From: DTU089 sp964421815 | Lineage (GTDB): Bacteria; Bacillota; Clostridia; Oscillospirales; Acutalibacteraceae | Assembly: GCA_964421815.1 (NCBI GenBank) | Contig: CAYQYT010000019.1 | Coordinates: forward strand, 1-27,953 | Direction: 5' to 3' | Length of the DNA: 27,953 bases | In this document: positions 8,696 through 16,870 of the stretch, piece after piece | Position numbering within the stretch: position 1 is the stretch's first letter | Layout: the number at the start of each line of letters is the position of its first letter | Notes under the pieces: generated by a model | Seen by the model: only the letters and a program-made list of their open reading frames with translations | Told to the model about the DNA's origin: nothing | Databases searched by the model: none | Translations under genes and position numbers: made by a program

Positions 8696-8725
8696 ATTTT
8701 ACCACATTTCACCCGAGGATTTCAA
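8696..8725 (-). promoter_or_regulatory. Promoter for ligA
   Basis: On the minus strand, TTGAAA (8725-8720) is 18 bases from TAAAAT (8701-8696). The start would lie near 8689, just upstream of the ribosome site for ATG 8667. This supports 8667 rather than 8712 as the translation start. Confidence 0.6.
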
Positions 8726-8733
8726 CACATTAT

Positions 8734-8762
8734 TTGACAAAACCCACCTATATAACTATAAT
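8734..8762 (+). promoter_or_regulatory. Consensus promoter for the chrA pair
   Basis: TTGACA (8734-8739), exactly 17 bases, then TATAAT (8757-8762): both hexamers match the SigA consensus perfectly. It diverges from the ligA promoter, and the two -35 boxes are separated by about 8 bases. Confidence 0.85.
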
Positions 8763-8804
8763 ATACCAATGTTGTAGTATATAAAAATATTAGAGGAGGA
8801 GCAC

Positions 8805-9365
8805 ATGAAAGAAAAACTGAAAAATGCCCTGACGCTCTTTTTGACTTTTTTCAAAATCGGCGCATTTACATTCGGGGGCGGCTACGCAATGATTCCCATA
8901 ATTGAAAAGGAAATTGTGGAAAAGCACAAATGGATTTCCGGAGAGGATGTCCTGGACATTTTCGCCATTTCCGAAAGCACCCCGGGACCCATTGCCATTA
9001 ACACCGCCACATTTATCGGTTACAGAATTGCCGGGGTTTTGGGCTCATTCTGTGCCACATTCGGAGTTGTGCTGCCCTCTTTTCTTATAATCTCCGTAAT
9101 CTCCCTGGTACTCCGTCAGTTCAGCGACATTAAGGCGGTGCAGTATGCCTTTAACGGAATCCGTGCTGGCGTTCTTGCCCTTATAATCAAAGCCCTTGTG
9201 TCAATGTACAAAAAAGCCCCAAAAGGACTTTTCTCCTACATTGTTATGGGCGCCTCCTTTGTCCTTGCGGCATTCACCGATATTAACGTAATTTTCATTA
9301 TAATCGGTTGCGCTCTTGCAGGTGTTTTCAACTCCTTCGTAATTAAAAGGAGGGTAAAACAATGA
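8805..9365 (+). CDS. Half-size chromate-type transporter (ChrA family), first subunit
   Basis: This 186-residue membrane protein is one CHR domain. It has the family signatures FFKIGAFTFGGGYAMIPI near residue 17 and SESTPGPIAINTATFIGY near residue 60, followed by four or five hydrophobic helices. Short-chain ChrA proteins of this size normally occur as tandem pairs that act together as a heterodimer; chromate efflux or sulfate-like anion transport is the family assignment. The physiological substrate in an anaerobe is uncertain. The ribosome site is AGGAGG, eight bases upstream. Its last four bases overlap the start of the second subunit gene (ATGA), indicating translational coupling. Confidence 0.9.
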   Translation: MKEKLKNALTLFLTFFKIGAFTFGGGYAMIPIIEKEIVEKHKWISGEDVLDIFAISESTPGPIAINTATFIGYRIAGVLGSFCATFGVVLPSFLIISVISLVLRQFSDIKAVQYAFNGIRAGVLALIIKALVSMYKKAPKGLFSYIVMGASFVLAAFTDINVIFIIIGCALAGVFNSFVIKRRVKQ

Positions 9366-9925
9366 CAATTTATCTTGAACTGTTTCTGACATTTTTTAAA
9401 ATCGGTCTTTTTACATTCGGCGGCGGCTATGCCATGCTCCCCCTTATTCAAGAGGAAGTGTTGGCGCACAAATGGATGGAAATTGAAGAAATAATCAATT
9501 TCATTGCCGTCAGCGAAAGCACCCCCGGTCCCTTTGCCATTAACTGTGCCACCTATGTGGGCATTGAAACAGGTGGAATTTTAGGTGCCGTTTGCTCCAC
9601 CCTGGGCGTTGTTGCACCCTCTTTCATAGTAATTCTCTGCGTTGCAAGATTTTATAAGCAATTCAAGGAAAGCAAAGCCGTTTCCTCTGTTATGACGGGA
9701 CTTCGTCCGGCGGTAATCGGTCTTATAGGCTCCGCTCTTGTTTCAATGGTTATTACCGTATTCTTCCACGGCACAATAAGTTTTGATTCCGTAGTGCTTT
9801 CCGATTTACTTCTCTCCCTTGGAATTGCCGTAGTGATGACGGTACTTGCCTTTAAAAAGGTACACCCCATTATAATAATTCTGCTTTCCGCAGGAATCGG
9901 CATAGCCGGTGGCTATCTTCTTTAA
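9362..9925 (+). CDS. Half-size chromate-type transporter (ChrA family), second subunit
   Basis: This 187-residue CHR-domain protein parallels its neighbour: FFKIGLFTFGGGYAMLPL near residue 10, SESTPGPFAINCATYVG near residue 50 and several membrane helices. The pair probably assembles with opposite topology, as established for short-chain ChrA pairs in Bacillus. The start overlaps the stop of the first gene in an ATGA, and GGAGG sits a few bases upstream inside that gene. No clear terminator follows; glnN begins 79 bases later with its own promoter. Confidence 0.9.
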   Translation: MTIYLELFLTFFKIGLFTFGGGYAMLPLIQEEVLAHKWMEIEEIINFIAVSESTPGPFAINCATYVGIETGGILGAVCSTLGVVAPSFIVILCVARFYKQFKESKAVSSVMTGLRPAVIGLIGSALVSMVITVFFHGTISFDSVVLSDLLLSLGIAVVMTVLAFKKVHPIIIILLSAGIGIAGGYLL

Positions 9926-9934
9926 AAATATGTG

Positions 9935-9963
9935 TTGATAAAAACTTTTGAATATTATATAAT
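9935..9963 (+). promoter_or_regulatory. Promoter for glnN
   Basis: TTGATA (9935-9940), 17 bases, TATAAT (9958-9963). The predicted start near 9970 gives a leader of about 35 bases carrying AAGGA before ATG 10005. I see no clear operator or riboswitch in it. Confidence 0.7.
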
Positions 9964-10004
9964 TGGTTTAATACTATGTTTGGTATCACGAAAGGATTGA
10001 TACA

Positions 10005-12098
10005 ATGAAATCAGTACCCGAATATTTCGGTTGCGATGTTTTTTCCGCATCCGTAATGAAAGAGCGTCTGCCCGAGGAAACCTATGGGGAACTTGAACGC
10101 ACTCTTGAAACAGGGCACCGACTTAATTTGGATGTTGCAAATGTTATAGCAAATGCCATGAAGGATTGGGCGGTAGAAAAGGGCGCGACCCATTACACCC
10201 ATTGGTTCCAACCTCTTACGGGTGTCACCGCCGAAAAGCACGACAGTTTTATCTCTCCCGCCAAGGACGGCAAAGTTATTATGGAATTTTCCGGCAAGGA
10301 ACTTGTTAAGGGGGAGTCCGACGCCTCCTCATTCCCCTCCGGCGGCCTTCGTGCAACCTTTGAAGCAAGGGGCTACACCGCTTGGGACCCCACTTCATTT
10401 GCTTTTATTAAAAACGGAGTTCTCTGTATTCCCACGGCTTTCTGTTCCTACGGCGGTGAAGCATTGGACAAAAAAACTCCCCTGCTTCGCTCAATGGAAG
10501 CCATTAACAAACAGACCTTGAGAATATTAAAACTTTTCGGCAATACGGATGTTGTTTCCGTAAAGACCACCGTTGGACCCGAACAGGAATATTTCCTTGT
10601 GGATCAGGATGTATTCAATAAAAGAAAAGATCTTGTTTATACGGGAAGAACCCTTTTCGGTGCAATGTCACCCAAGGGACAGGAACTTGACGACCACTAT
10701 TACGGAGCAATCAAGCCCCGGGTACAGTCATTTATGGCGGATCTTGATGAAGAACTCTGGCGGTTGGGCGTGCTTTCCAAAACCGAGCATAACGAGGTTG
10801 CTCCCGCACAGCACGAACTTGCCCCCATTTTCGCCACAACAAATATTGCCACTGACCACAATCAGATTACTATGGAAACAATGCAAAAAGTTGCCAAGAA
10901 ACACGGAATGGTATGCCTTTTGCACGAAAAGCCCTTTGAGGGTGTGAACGGAAGCGGCAAACACAACAACTGGTCAATTTCCACTAACACGGGTGTAAAC
11001 CTTTTGGAGCCGGGTGAAACTCCCGGGGAAAATGCACAGTTCCTCTTGTTCCTTTGTGCAGTTATAAAAGCCGTTGACGATTATCAGGATTTACTTCGCA
11101 TTTCCATTGCCTCTGCAGGAAATGATCATCGATTGGGCGCACAGGAAGCGCCCCCCGCAGTTGTTTCAATGTTCCTGGGAGAAGAATTGACTGCAATCCT
11201 TGAAGCCTTGGAAAAGGACGAAGCCTACGGTTCAAAAGAAAAACAACTTCTTAAAGTCGGCGTTCACGTTCTCCCCCGTTTCCCCAAGGACACAACGGAC
11301 AGGAACAGAACATCCCCCTTTGCCTTTACGGGTAATAAATTTGAGTTCCGTATGCTTGGCTCCTCCGCATCAGTTGCAGGACCCAACACCACCCTTAATA
11401 CTGCCGTTGCGGAAGTTCTTTCACAGTTTGCGGATGAACTTGAAAACGCAGAGGACTTTGAATCCGCAATACAGTCCCTTATAAAACGTGTTATAAAAGA
11501 GCATAAGAGAATAATTTTCAACGGCAACGGCTATGACGATGCCTGGATTGAAGAAGCAGAAAACAGAGGTCTTCTCAATCTGAAAACTACCCCCGATTGT
11601 CTGCCCTATATGCTCCATAAAAAGAATATTGACCTATACACAAAACACGGAGTATATAGCGAGGCGGAAATCAAAGCCCACTACGAAATCAAAAACGAAA
11701 AGTATTGCAAGTATCTCAACATTGAAGTTCTCACAATGATTGATATGGTGAAAAAGGACATTCTTCCCTGTATCAGCCGTCAGGTCCATGAACTTGCGGA
11801 CACAATAACCGCAAAAAAATCCCTTTGCGAAAGTATTGACGCAACATACGAGGAAACCTTGGTTAAAAGACTTTCCGCCCTTTCCGGCGAAGCCTTTAAC
11901 AAGGTGCTGGAACTTCAGGAACTTTCAAAAGAGGTTAAAGCAATTAAGGAAAGCGATGCGGCGGCAATATTCTACAAGACCCGTATCATACCCCTTATGA
12001 ACGAGTTAAGAGCCGCTGTTGACGAGGCAGAAACTCTCTGCCCCTCGGACAAATGGTGCTACCCCTCATACGGTCAACTCCTTTTCAGCGTGAGATAA
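10005..12098 (+). CDS. glnN: Glutamine synthetase type III
   Basis: The 697-residue enzyme makes glutamine from glutamate, ammonia and ATP and is a main ammonia-assimilation step. The length and N-terminal sequence (PEYFGCDVFSASVMKERLPE) are typical of GSIII, which is much longer than GSI. Catalytic-domain signatures include THWFQPLTG, TVGPEQEYFLVD, EVAPAQHELAPIF, GSGKHNNWSISTN and the arginine-rich FPKDTTDRNRTSPFAFTGNKFEFR. The C-terminal GSIII-specific helical region begins near residue 580. It is monocistronic: own consensus promoter, own terminator. Nothing odd was seen. Confidence 0.96.
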   Translation: MKSVPEYFGCDVFSASVMKERLPEETYGELERTLETGHRLNLDVANVIANAMKDWAVEKGATHYTHWFQPLTGVTAEKHDSFISPAKDGKVIMEFSGKELVKGESDASSFPSGGLRATFEARGYTAWDPTSFAFIKNGVLCIPTAFCSYGGEALDKKTPLLRSMEAINKQTLRILKLFGNTDVVSVKTTVGPEQEYFLVDQDVFNKRKDLVYTGRTLFGAMSPKGQELDDHYYGAIKPRVQSFMADLDEELWRLGVLSKTEHNEVAPAQHELAPIFATTNIATDHNQITMETMQKVAKKHGMVCLLHEKPFEGVNGSGKHNNWSISTNTGVNLLEPGETPGENAQFLLFLCAVIKAVDDYQDLLRISIASAGNDHRLGAQEAPPAVVSMFLGEELTAILEALEKDEAYGSKEKQLLKVGVHVLPRFPKDTTDRNRTSPFAFTGNKFEFRMLGSSASVAGPNTTLNTAVAEVLSQFADELENAEDFESAIQSLIKRVIKEHKRIIFNGNGYDDAWIEEAENRGLLNLKTTPDCLPYMLHKKNIDLYTKHGVYSEAEIKAHYEIKNEKYCKYLNIEVLTMIDMVKKDILPCISRQVHELADTITAKKSLCESIDATYEETLVKRLSALSGEAFNKVLELQELSKEVKAIKESDAAAIFYKTRIIPLMNELRAAVDEAETLCPSDKWCYPSYGQLLFSVR

Positions 12099-12121
12099 TA
12101 AAACTAATACTTATATAGTAA

Positions 12122-12169
12122 ACCCGACAGTAATTCTAAAAATCAACTGAATTACTGTCGGGTATTTTT
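12122..12169 (+). terminator. Terminator of glnN
   Basis: ACCCGACAGTAATTC (12122-12136) pairs perfectly with 12149-12163 around a 12-base loop, and ATTTTTA follows. It stands between the convergent glnN and hflX stop codons. The T-run suits the plus strand better. Confidence 0.75.
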
Positions 12170-12175
12170 AAACAA

Positions 12176-13417
12176 TTATACAATATATTCCTTGTATCTC
12201 TCCAAAGCGAAAATCTCCGCGGTAATATCAAGGAGAAGTCCCTCAGCGGTATATTCCTCGGAATGAACAACACCTGTTTTGCGAAGTTCCGCCGCCGCAC
12301 CCCCCATGGAAAATGGAAGAAGTATTTTAACTCTTTTCCTCGTTGGCGGTAGTGCCTGTTGCACCGCTTCAAGAAGTTCGGTGATTCCCTCCCCCGTTTT
12401 CGCGGAAACTCTGACGGATTTTACCGTGGGGATTGAAATATCGTTAACAAGGTCACATTTGTTGAGGACAGTAATAATGGGCTTATCCCCGCAACCCAAT
12501 TCCTCAAGAAGTTCCATTGTGACCCTGTAATGTTCGGAACATTCGTCACTTGACGCGTCGCAAATATTCAATATAACATTGGCATTCACCGCCTCGTCAA
12601 GAGTGGATTTAAAAGCCTCGACAAGTTTGTGGGGAAGTCGGCGGATAAATCCAACGGTGTCAATGAGAAGCACACTGCTTCCGTCGGGGAGGGTCAATGC
12701 TCTTGCGGTGGGGTCAAGGGTTGCAAAAAGTTTGTTTTCCGCAAGAACTCCCGCATCCGTAAGGGTGTTCATAAGTGTTGACTTTCCCGCATTGGTGTAA
12801 CCTACAAGGGCAACGGTGACAACTCCGTCCTTTTTTCGTCTTTCCCTGTGCCGCGCCCGTCTTTCCTCAAGTTCCTTTAAATCCTCGGAAAGAGCGGAAA
12901 TTTTCCGTCTTATGTGCCGTCTGTCCGTTTCAAGCTTTGTTTCACCGGGACCTCTTGTACCGATACCGCCTCCAAGACGGGACATACTTGCACCCTTGCC
13001 GCTCAATCGGGGCAAGGCATACTTCAACTGTGCAAGTTCAACCTGCAATTTACCCTCTCCGGACAATGCCCGAGCGGCAAAAATATCAAGTATAAGAGTT
13101 GTCCTGTCAATAACACGGGTATCCGTTGCGATTTCAATATTCTTCTGCTGTGCGGGGGTCAGTTCACCGTCAATAATAACAAGGTCGGGTTTTTCGTTTT
13201 CGCAGTACTCCGCAAGTTCGGAAAGTTTGCCGCTGCCCAAATATGCTCTCGCCTCGGGTGCTTCCCTTTTCTGGGTCATTTCGCAAATAACCTCCGCCCC
13301 CGCAGTACGTGCAAGTTCCGAAAGTTCCGCCAAAGAGGAATCAACATCGAATTCCCCCGTATCCACGGACACAAGTACAGCCCTCTCCTGTTCAACTTTA
13401 TTTTCAAATAATTCCAT
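12176..13417 (-). CDS. hflX: GTPase HflX
   Basis: The 413-residue protein is a ribosome-associated GTPase that splits stalled or stressed ribosomes. It has the N-terminal HflX domain with the glycine-rich segment SRLGGGIGTRGPGETKLE (about residues 146-163), a basic coiled-coil linker (RRARHRERRKK), and a G domain with GYTNAGKST (about 206-214), DTVGFIRRLPHKLVEAFKST, NKCD and SAKTGEG. The length is normal. The start is preceded by AGGTGA, and a minus-strand promoter lies upstream. It is transcribed convergently with glnN and divergently from the phosphatase-family gene. Confidence 0.94.
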   Translation of the reverse strand: MELFENKVEQERAVLVSVDTGEFDVDSSLAELSELARTAGAEVICEMTQKREAPEARAYLGSGKLSELAEYCENEKPDLVIIDGELTPAQQKNIEIATDTRVIDRTTLILDIFAARALSGEGKLQVELAQLKYALPRLSGKGASMSRLGGGIGTRGPGETKLETDRRHIRRKISALSEDLKELEERRARHRERRKKDGVVTVALVGYTNAGKSTLMNTLTDAGVLAENKLFATLDPTARALTLPDGSSVLLIDTVGFIRRLPHKLVEAFKSTLDEAVNANVILNICDASSDECSEHYRVTMELLEELGCGDKPIITVLNKCDLVNDISIPTVKSVRVSAKTGEGITELLEAVQQALPPTRKRVKILLPFSMGGAAAELRKTGVVHSEEYTAEGLLLDITAEIFALERYKEYIV

Positions 13418-13444
13418 AAATTCACCTAAACATATATTTTAATC

Positions 13445-13472
13445 AGTATAACATATATTTAAAAACTTTCAA
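13445..13472 (-). promoter_or_regulatory. Promoter for hflX
   Basis: On the minus strand, TTGAAA (13472-13467) is 16 bases from TATACT (13450-13445), with a start near 13438 and a short leader carrying AGGTGA. Confidence 0.5.
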
Positions 13473-13524
13473 GCACACAGGTTAAATGTGATAAATATTT
13501 TTATGTTTTAGCACTTTTTTCTCC

Positions 13525-13552
13525 TTATAACTTCCGCTTTTCAGTATAAAAT
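13525..13552 (+). promoter_or_regulatory. Possible promoter giving a leaderless transcript
   Basis: TTATAA (13525-13530) is 16 bases from TAAAAT (13547-13552). The expected start, six or seven bases downstream, falls on the A of ATG 13559, so the mRNA would have almost no leader. The -35 matches consensus at only four positions. Confidence 0.35.
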
Positions 13553-13558
13553 ATTTTT

Positions 13559-14479
13559 ATGATTAAACAGAAATTTTTTAAAACTCTTGCAGTTATAATC
13601 GCAATATTATTTTTCCTTTTAACAGGGGCGGATATGTACTTAAAAACTTACGGGGACATTTCCCAAGAAAGTGCCTCAAAAGAAGAAATTGCGGAAATAG
13701 ACGGTCTTTCAAATTATTATAAAAAGGAACCCCAACGAATCCGTATTATGACCTACAATGTTCTGGCGGACTCCGTGGGCTTTGAGGGAACCCCCGCCCA
13801 TACCCGCGCCGACGGAGTTTGCAGAATTGTTGAGGGCATCGCTCCCGATGTGTGCGGTTTCCAGGAAATGAGCCGTAAATGGTTCGCCTGTGTATATAAC
13901 AACACAAATTACAAATTCATCCATCCCGTAAGAACCGCCCTTTTTGACACAATGACCGTCCTTGCCTACAATCCTCGGACCGTCGTCCCCCTTTCATTCG
14001 GTGAACAGGTTTTCAAAAACAGCAACGGCTCTCGGCTTCGTCGGATGGTGTGGAGTGTATTTCTTCACAAAAAAACTAACTCTGTTTTTGCGGTTGTCAA
14101 CACACATTTCAGTTTAAGCGACGGAAATTTCACGGACAACACAACACCCCTGACACAAGCCCTTGAACTTATTACGCTTTGTAAGGAATTGAAAAATCTT
14201 TTCGGTTGCCCCGTCTTTCCCGTGGGGGATTTCAATGCAAAGGAAAGTACCCGAACCGCTCCCTCGCCCATTTACAACATTCTCTGCACCGCTTTTATGA
14301 ATACCCGAGACCTTGCCCAAGGGGTTTCAAACGGGGAAAACACCTTGAAAAATCAACCCGCATTTGACCATATTTTTGCTTTCGGTGACGCAGAAATTCC
14401 TCTCTATACCACTCTGTCCCAAAGCACATTTAAAGCATACAGCGACCACTACCCCGTATTCTGCGATATAATTTTTTAA
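13559..14479 (+). CDS. Membrane-anchored endonuclease/exonuclease/phosphatase family protein
   Basis: The 306-residue protein has an N-terminal hydrophobic segment (about residues 8-25: LAVIIAILFFLLTGADMYL) that looks like a signal anchor, then an EEP hydrolase domain. The fold's motifs appear in order: RIMTYNVLADS, GFQEMS (the metal-binding Glu), VVNTHFSLSD (catalytic His region), VGDFNAKE and the closing SDHYPVFCDI. The EEP fold covers nucleases, sphingomyelinases and inositol phosphatases, and the substrate cannot be told. The catalytic domain is likely outside the membrane. I see no ribosome site before ATG 13559; a start at Met 26 (AGGGG before it) would remove the membrane anchor, so I keep 13559. 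It is flanked by hflX (divergent) and the structured RNA region. Confidence 0.82.
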   Translation: MIKQKFFKTLAVIIAILFFLLTGADMYLKTYGDISQESASKEEIAEIDGLSNYYKKEPQRIRIMTYNVLADSVGFEGTPAHTRADGVCRIVEGIAPDVCGFQEMSRKWFACVYNNTNYKFIHPVRTALFDTMTVLAYNPRTVVPLSFGEQVFKNSNGSRLRRMVWSVFLHKKTNSVFAVVNTHFSLSDGNFTDNTTPLTQALELITLCKELKNLFGCPVFPVGDFNAKESTRTAPSPIYNILCTAFMNTRDLAQGVSNGENTLKNQPAFDHIFAFGDAEIPLYTTLSQSTFKAYSDHYPVFCDIIF

Positions 14480-14495
14480 CAATGTTATGTTTCTG

Positions 14496-14523
14496 TTGAC
14501 TTTTGTGTATTTTCTTGTAAAAT
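14496..14523 (+). promoter_or_regulatory. Promoter for the structured RNA and M28 peptidase gene
   Basis: TTGACT (14496-14501), 16 bases, TAAAAT (14518-14523). The predicted start, about 14530, coincides with the first base of the long stem described next. Confidence 0.65.
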
Positions 14524-14528
14524 ATTAG

Positions 14529-14647
14529 TATAGCCGAAAAGAGTCGAACACAATATTGACGTATGGCAAGACGAAAAACAGTCGAATGTGCCAAAGATTT
14601 ATTTAATAGGCATATAGGGTTCGACCCTTTTCGGCTATAAGTTTTTT
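14529..14647 (+). ncRNA. Candidate structured RNA or regulated leader upstream of the M28 peptidase
   Basis: Arms 14529-14549 and 14619-14639 are inverse over 21 positions with one mismatch (14542 against 14626). They enclose 69 bases. Inside, TGGCA (14564-14568) pairs with TGCCA (14589-14593), with a further GAC/GTC step at 14570-14572 and 14581-14583. Six T residues (14642-14647) follow the outer stem, so the transcript could end there like an intrinsic terminator or read through into the peptidase gene, whose ribosome site is at about 14655. A promoter ends exactly where the stem begins. I tested it mentally against tRNA, tmRNA, SRP RNA, T-box and common riboswitch cores and recognise none. 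Either a stand-alone small RNA or an attenuator is possible. Confidence 0.6.
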
Positions 14648-14665
14648 CAGCAAAGGAGAACTGAA

Positions 14666-15910
14666 ATGGATTTAAGTAACATTATCGCTTTAAAAGACAA
14701 GTACGCAAAATTTATGATTGATGACATTACCCATATTATCAAAACTTTCCCCAAGCGTGACCCGGGAAGCGAGGGCGAGAGAGTCGCCTGTGAGTATATG
14801 GCGGATGTTCTCAAAAATCAATGCGGATGCGACAGAATTAAAATTGAACATTTCAAGGAGAATCCCGGCTCTTTCTTCGGTTGGATTTATATTACATTCA
14901 CTCTTGTTCTTGCGGCAATTCCCCTGTTCTTTGTATTCCCGCTGATTTCCGCAATTTTCGTTGCAATGGGCTTTGCCCTTGCGTTCTTCCAGTTCGGTTT
15001 GTACAAAAAGGTTGTAGATAAACTCTTCCCCGAAAAAGAGGGTACAAATGTTACCGCAATCAAAAGTTGCAAGGGCGAAGTAAAGCGCAGAATTTTCTTT
15101 AACGGACACCCCGATGCCTGTTGGGAATGGCCCGTTAACTACAAATTGGGCGGTGTATTCTTTGAGGGACATATTGTAGTTGCCGCCATCGGCGCACTTC
15201 TGTACCTTATTGCTTCCATTATGTATATCGCACAGAACGGTATTACATTTGGTCTTATTGACACATCTTCAACCCCCGCCAAAATGGCTCTCTGGTGTTT
15301 GATTTTCGTTCCCTTTATGATTGGTATGTTCTTTATGTGGAACGAAAAAAGAGTTGTTGACGGTGCCAACGATAACCTTTCCGGTTGCTATATGGGTATT
15401 GCAATTCTCAAAGCACTTCAGGATGAGGGTGTTGAATTTGAAAATACCGAAATCGGTGTTATTATTTCAGGAAGTGAGGAAGCAGGACTTCGTGGCTCAA
15501 TGGCTTGGAGCGAGGCTCACAAGGGCGAGTTTGACGATGTTCCCACATTCATTTTCTCCTACGACACAATTTTCGACCCCAAATACCTTATGACCAACTA
15601 CCGCGACCTTAACGGAACCGTTAAAGTTGACAAGGATGTTTCCGACTTGTTTATGGAGGCGGCGGCAGAACTCAACATTCCCTGTAAAAAAGGTATGGTT
15701 CCCCCTCTCGGCGGTGCAACGGATTCAGCCGCATTTGCAAAAGCAGGTTTCAGGGCAACGGGTGTTACGGGTCTTAACCACAAACTTGAAGATTATTACC
15801 ACACGAGACGGGATACATACGACAATATGAATGCCGAGGGTCTCGCGGGTTGCTACGCAGTAAGCGTAAAAGCCCTTGAAATGTTTGACAACGGTGCAAA
15901 GCAACAATAA
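14666..15910 (+). CDS. M28-family metallopeptidase with membrane segments inserted in the catalytic domain
   Basis: The 414-residue protein keeps the five zinc-ligand regions of M28 aminopeptidases: H148 (NGHPDA), D236 (DGANDNLSG), E271-E272 (SGSEEAGLRG; base and ligand), D300 (FSYDT) and H379 (DYYHTRRDT). It also has hydrophobic stretches at about 70-88, 89-110, 167-190 and 207-225. The latter two lie between the first His and the bridging Asp. They come in pairs, so the catalytic parts could all stay on one face of the membrane. There is no signal peptide; the N-terminus has a soluble region with the RDPGSEGERVACEYM pattern. The likely role is peptide cleavage at the membrane; substrate unknown. 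The start has AAAGGAG at good distance. A terminator follows, so it is monocistronic and probably governed by the structured leader. Confidence 0.85.
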   Translation: MDLSNIIALKDKYAKFMIDDITHIIKTFPKRDPGSEGERVACEYMADVLKNQCGCDRIKIEHFKENPGSFFGWIYITFTLVLAAIPLFFVFPLISAIFVAMGFALAFFQFGLYKKVVDKLFPEKEGTNVTAIKSCKGEVKRRIFFNGHPDACWEWPVNYKLGGVFFEGHIVVAAIGALLYLIASIMYIAQNGITFGLIDTSSTPAKMALWCLIFVPFMIGMFFMWNEKRVVDGANDNLSGCYMGIAILKALQDEGVEFENTEIGVIISGSEEAGLRGSMAWSEAHKGEFDDVPTFIFSYDTIFDPKYLMTNYRDLNGTVKVDKDVSDLFMEAAAELNIPCKKGMVPPLGGATDSAAFAKAGFRATGVTGLNHKLEDYYHTRRDTYDNMNAEGLAGCYAVSVKALEMFDNGAKQQ

Positions 15911-15933
15911 AAACATAATCCATATATATACTT

Positions 15934-15974
15934 CGAGGAAGTAAAAACCGCAAGTTTTTACTTCCTCGTTTTTT
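15934..15974 (+). terminator. Terminator of the M28 peptidase gene
   Basis: CGAGGAAGTAAAAAC (15934-15948) pairs perfectly with 15954-15968, with a five-base loop and six T residues after it. It lies just downstream of the stop at 15910 and before the convergent isomerase stop. Confidence 0.88.
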
Positions 15975-16004
15975 ATCCGATAATATTGAGTTATAAAGCC
16001 GCGG

Positions 16005-16862
16005 TCATTTCAGCCTATCAATTTTCGCCGCGAATCTGCAGGCTCTTGAATATGCCTCGGCAACATATTCCTCAAAGGGCATTTTTTCGTATTTGTCATT
16101 CTCATGACGGTTGGGCTTGGAACGGGTATTAAGTTCAAAAGTCAGAATGTCCTCAAAACCGCATTTCACAATACGCTGTGCGTTGTAATCCCAATCGGCA
16201 ATGCCGTCAAAGGGCAAAAGGTGTAAATCGTCATACCAGAAGATTTTACCCTCAAAATCCCTGATGCCGAGATTATCGTTTATGTGAGTGGCAAAAAGTT
16301 TGTGACCGAAAAGAGCCAACAAATCCTCGCTGTAATTATAGCACATTTCATGGCCCGAATCCCAACAGAAGCCCATGCAGTCCCTATCTCCGTAACGCTC
16401 AAAAAGTGCTTTCAGATATTCAATGCCCTCCGTGTTTTCAAAGGCAATTTTAATGCCGATTTCCTCCGCATAGTCTATAACTTTGCCGTAGGTCTGAAGC
16501 CCGAATTCCGTGGGAATGTAGTCCATACCGAATCCGCAGAAAACGTGGGAAACAAGCACGGGAATGTTATGCATTTTGCAAAGGTCAAGACAATGCTTGA
16601 GTTCGGCAATTCCCATTTCCGCCCTTTCCTTTTGGTTTTCATCCCACATGGCTTGGCAATAGCCCCAGGGTGCGTGGAGGGACTGAAAAATCATATTTTC
16701 CTCCCTGCCCACCTTTGCACATTTCTCTATTTCCTCATCCATTCCCTCATTCCAAAGAACAAAAAAGCCCTCAAAGCCCGTCTTTTTGTAAAGGCAGATT
16801 TGCTCCTCAAAGGGCATGGGATAATCATCACTTATTGAAAGACAAAGTTTTCTTTTATACAT
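16005..16862 (-). CDS. Sugar phosphate isomerase/epimerase-like TIM-barrel protein
   Basis: The 285-residue protein fits the xylose-isomerase-like AP-endonuclease-2 fold. Expected barrel features are present: SLHAPWG (His on an early strand), SHVFCGFG, IAFENTEG (metal-ligand Glu), GFCWDSGHE (Asp and His), THINDN (His) and LTFELNT (final Glu). The residues for a divalent-metal site are therefore intact, and isomerisation of a sugar or sugar acid is the family expectation; the substrate is unknown. GAGGTG lies five bases before the ATG, and its GAG is the end of the last copy of a 10-bp tandem repeat. The gene follows the TetR gene in the same direction and ends convergently with the M28 gene. 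Confidence 0.82.
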   Translation of the reverse strand: MYKRKLCLSISDDYPMPFEEQICLYKKTGFEGFFVLWNEGMDEEIEKCAKVGREENMIFQSLHAPWGYCQAMWDENQKERAEMGIAELKHCLDLCKMHNIPVLVSHVFCGFGMDYIPTEFGLQTYGKVIDYAEEIGIKIAFENTEGIEYLKALFERYGDRDCMGFCWDSGHEMCYNYSEDLLALFGHKLFATHINDNLGIRDFEGKIFWYDDLHLLPFDGIADWDYNAQRIVKCGFEDILTFELNTRSKPNRHENDKYEKMPFEEYVAEAYSRACRFAAKIDRLK

Positions 16863-16870
16863 AAAAACAC

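Noticed and set aside
8668..8712. LigA start at 8712
   Set aside because: It would overlap the predicted -10 region and lacks a ribosome site; ATG 8667 has AGGTGGT and begins the conserved LigA N-terminus.
8805..9925. The chrA pair as a frameshifted single gene
   Set aside because: Each half is a full CHR domain with its own start and ribosome site and an ATGA overlap, which is the normal short-chain ChrA arrangement.
14529..14639. Reading the structured region as a tRNA or tmRNA because of GGGTTCGACCC and the flanking stem
   Set aside because: A proper seven-base T-loop would leave a T-stem with two G-T pairs and a mismatch, there is no CCA, no D-arm or anticodon stem is visible, and the long-range 21-position stem is far more favourable.
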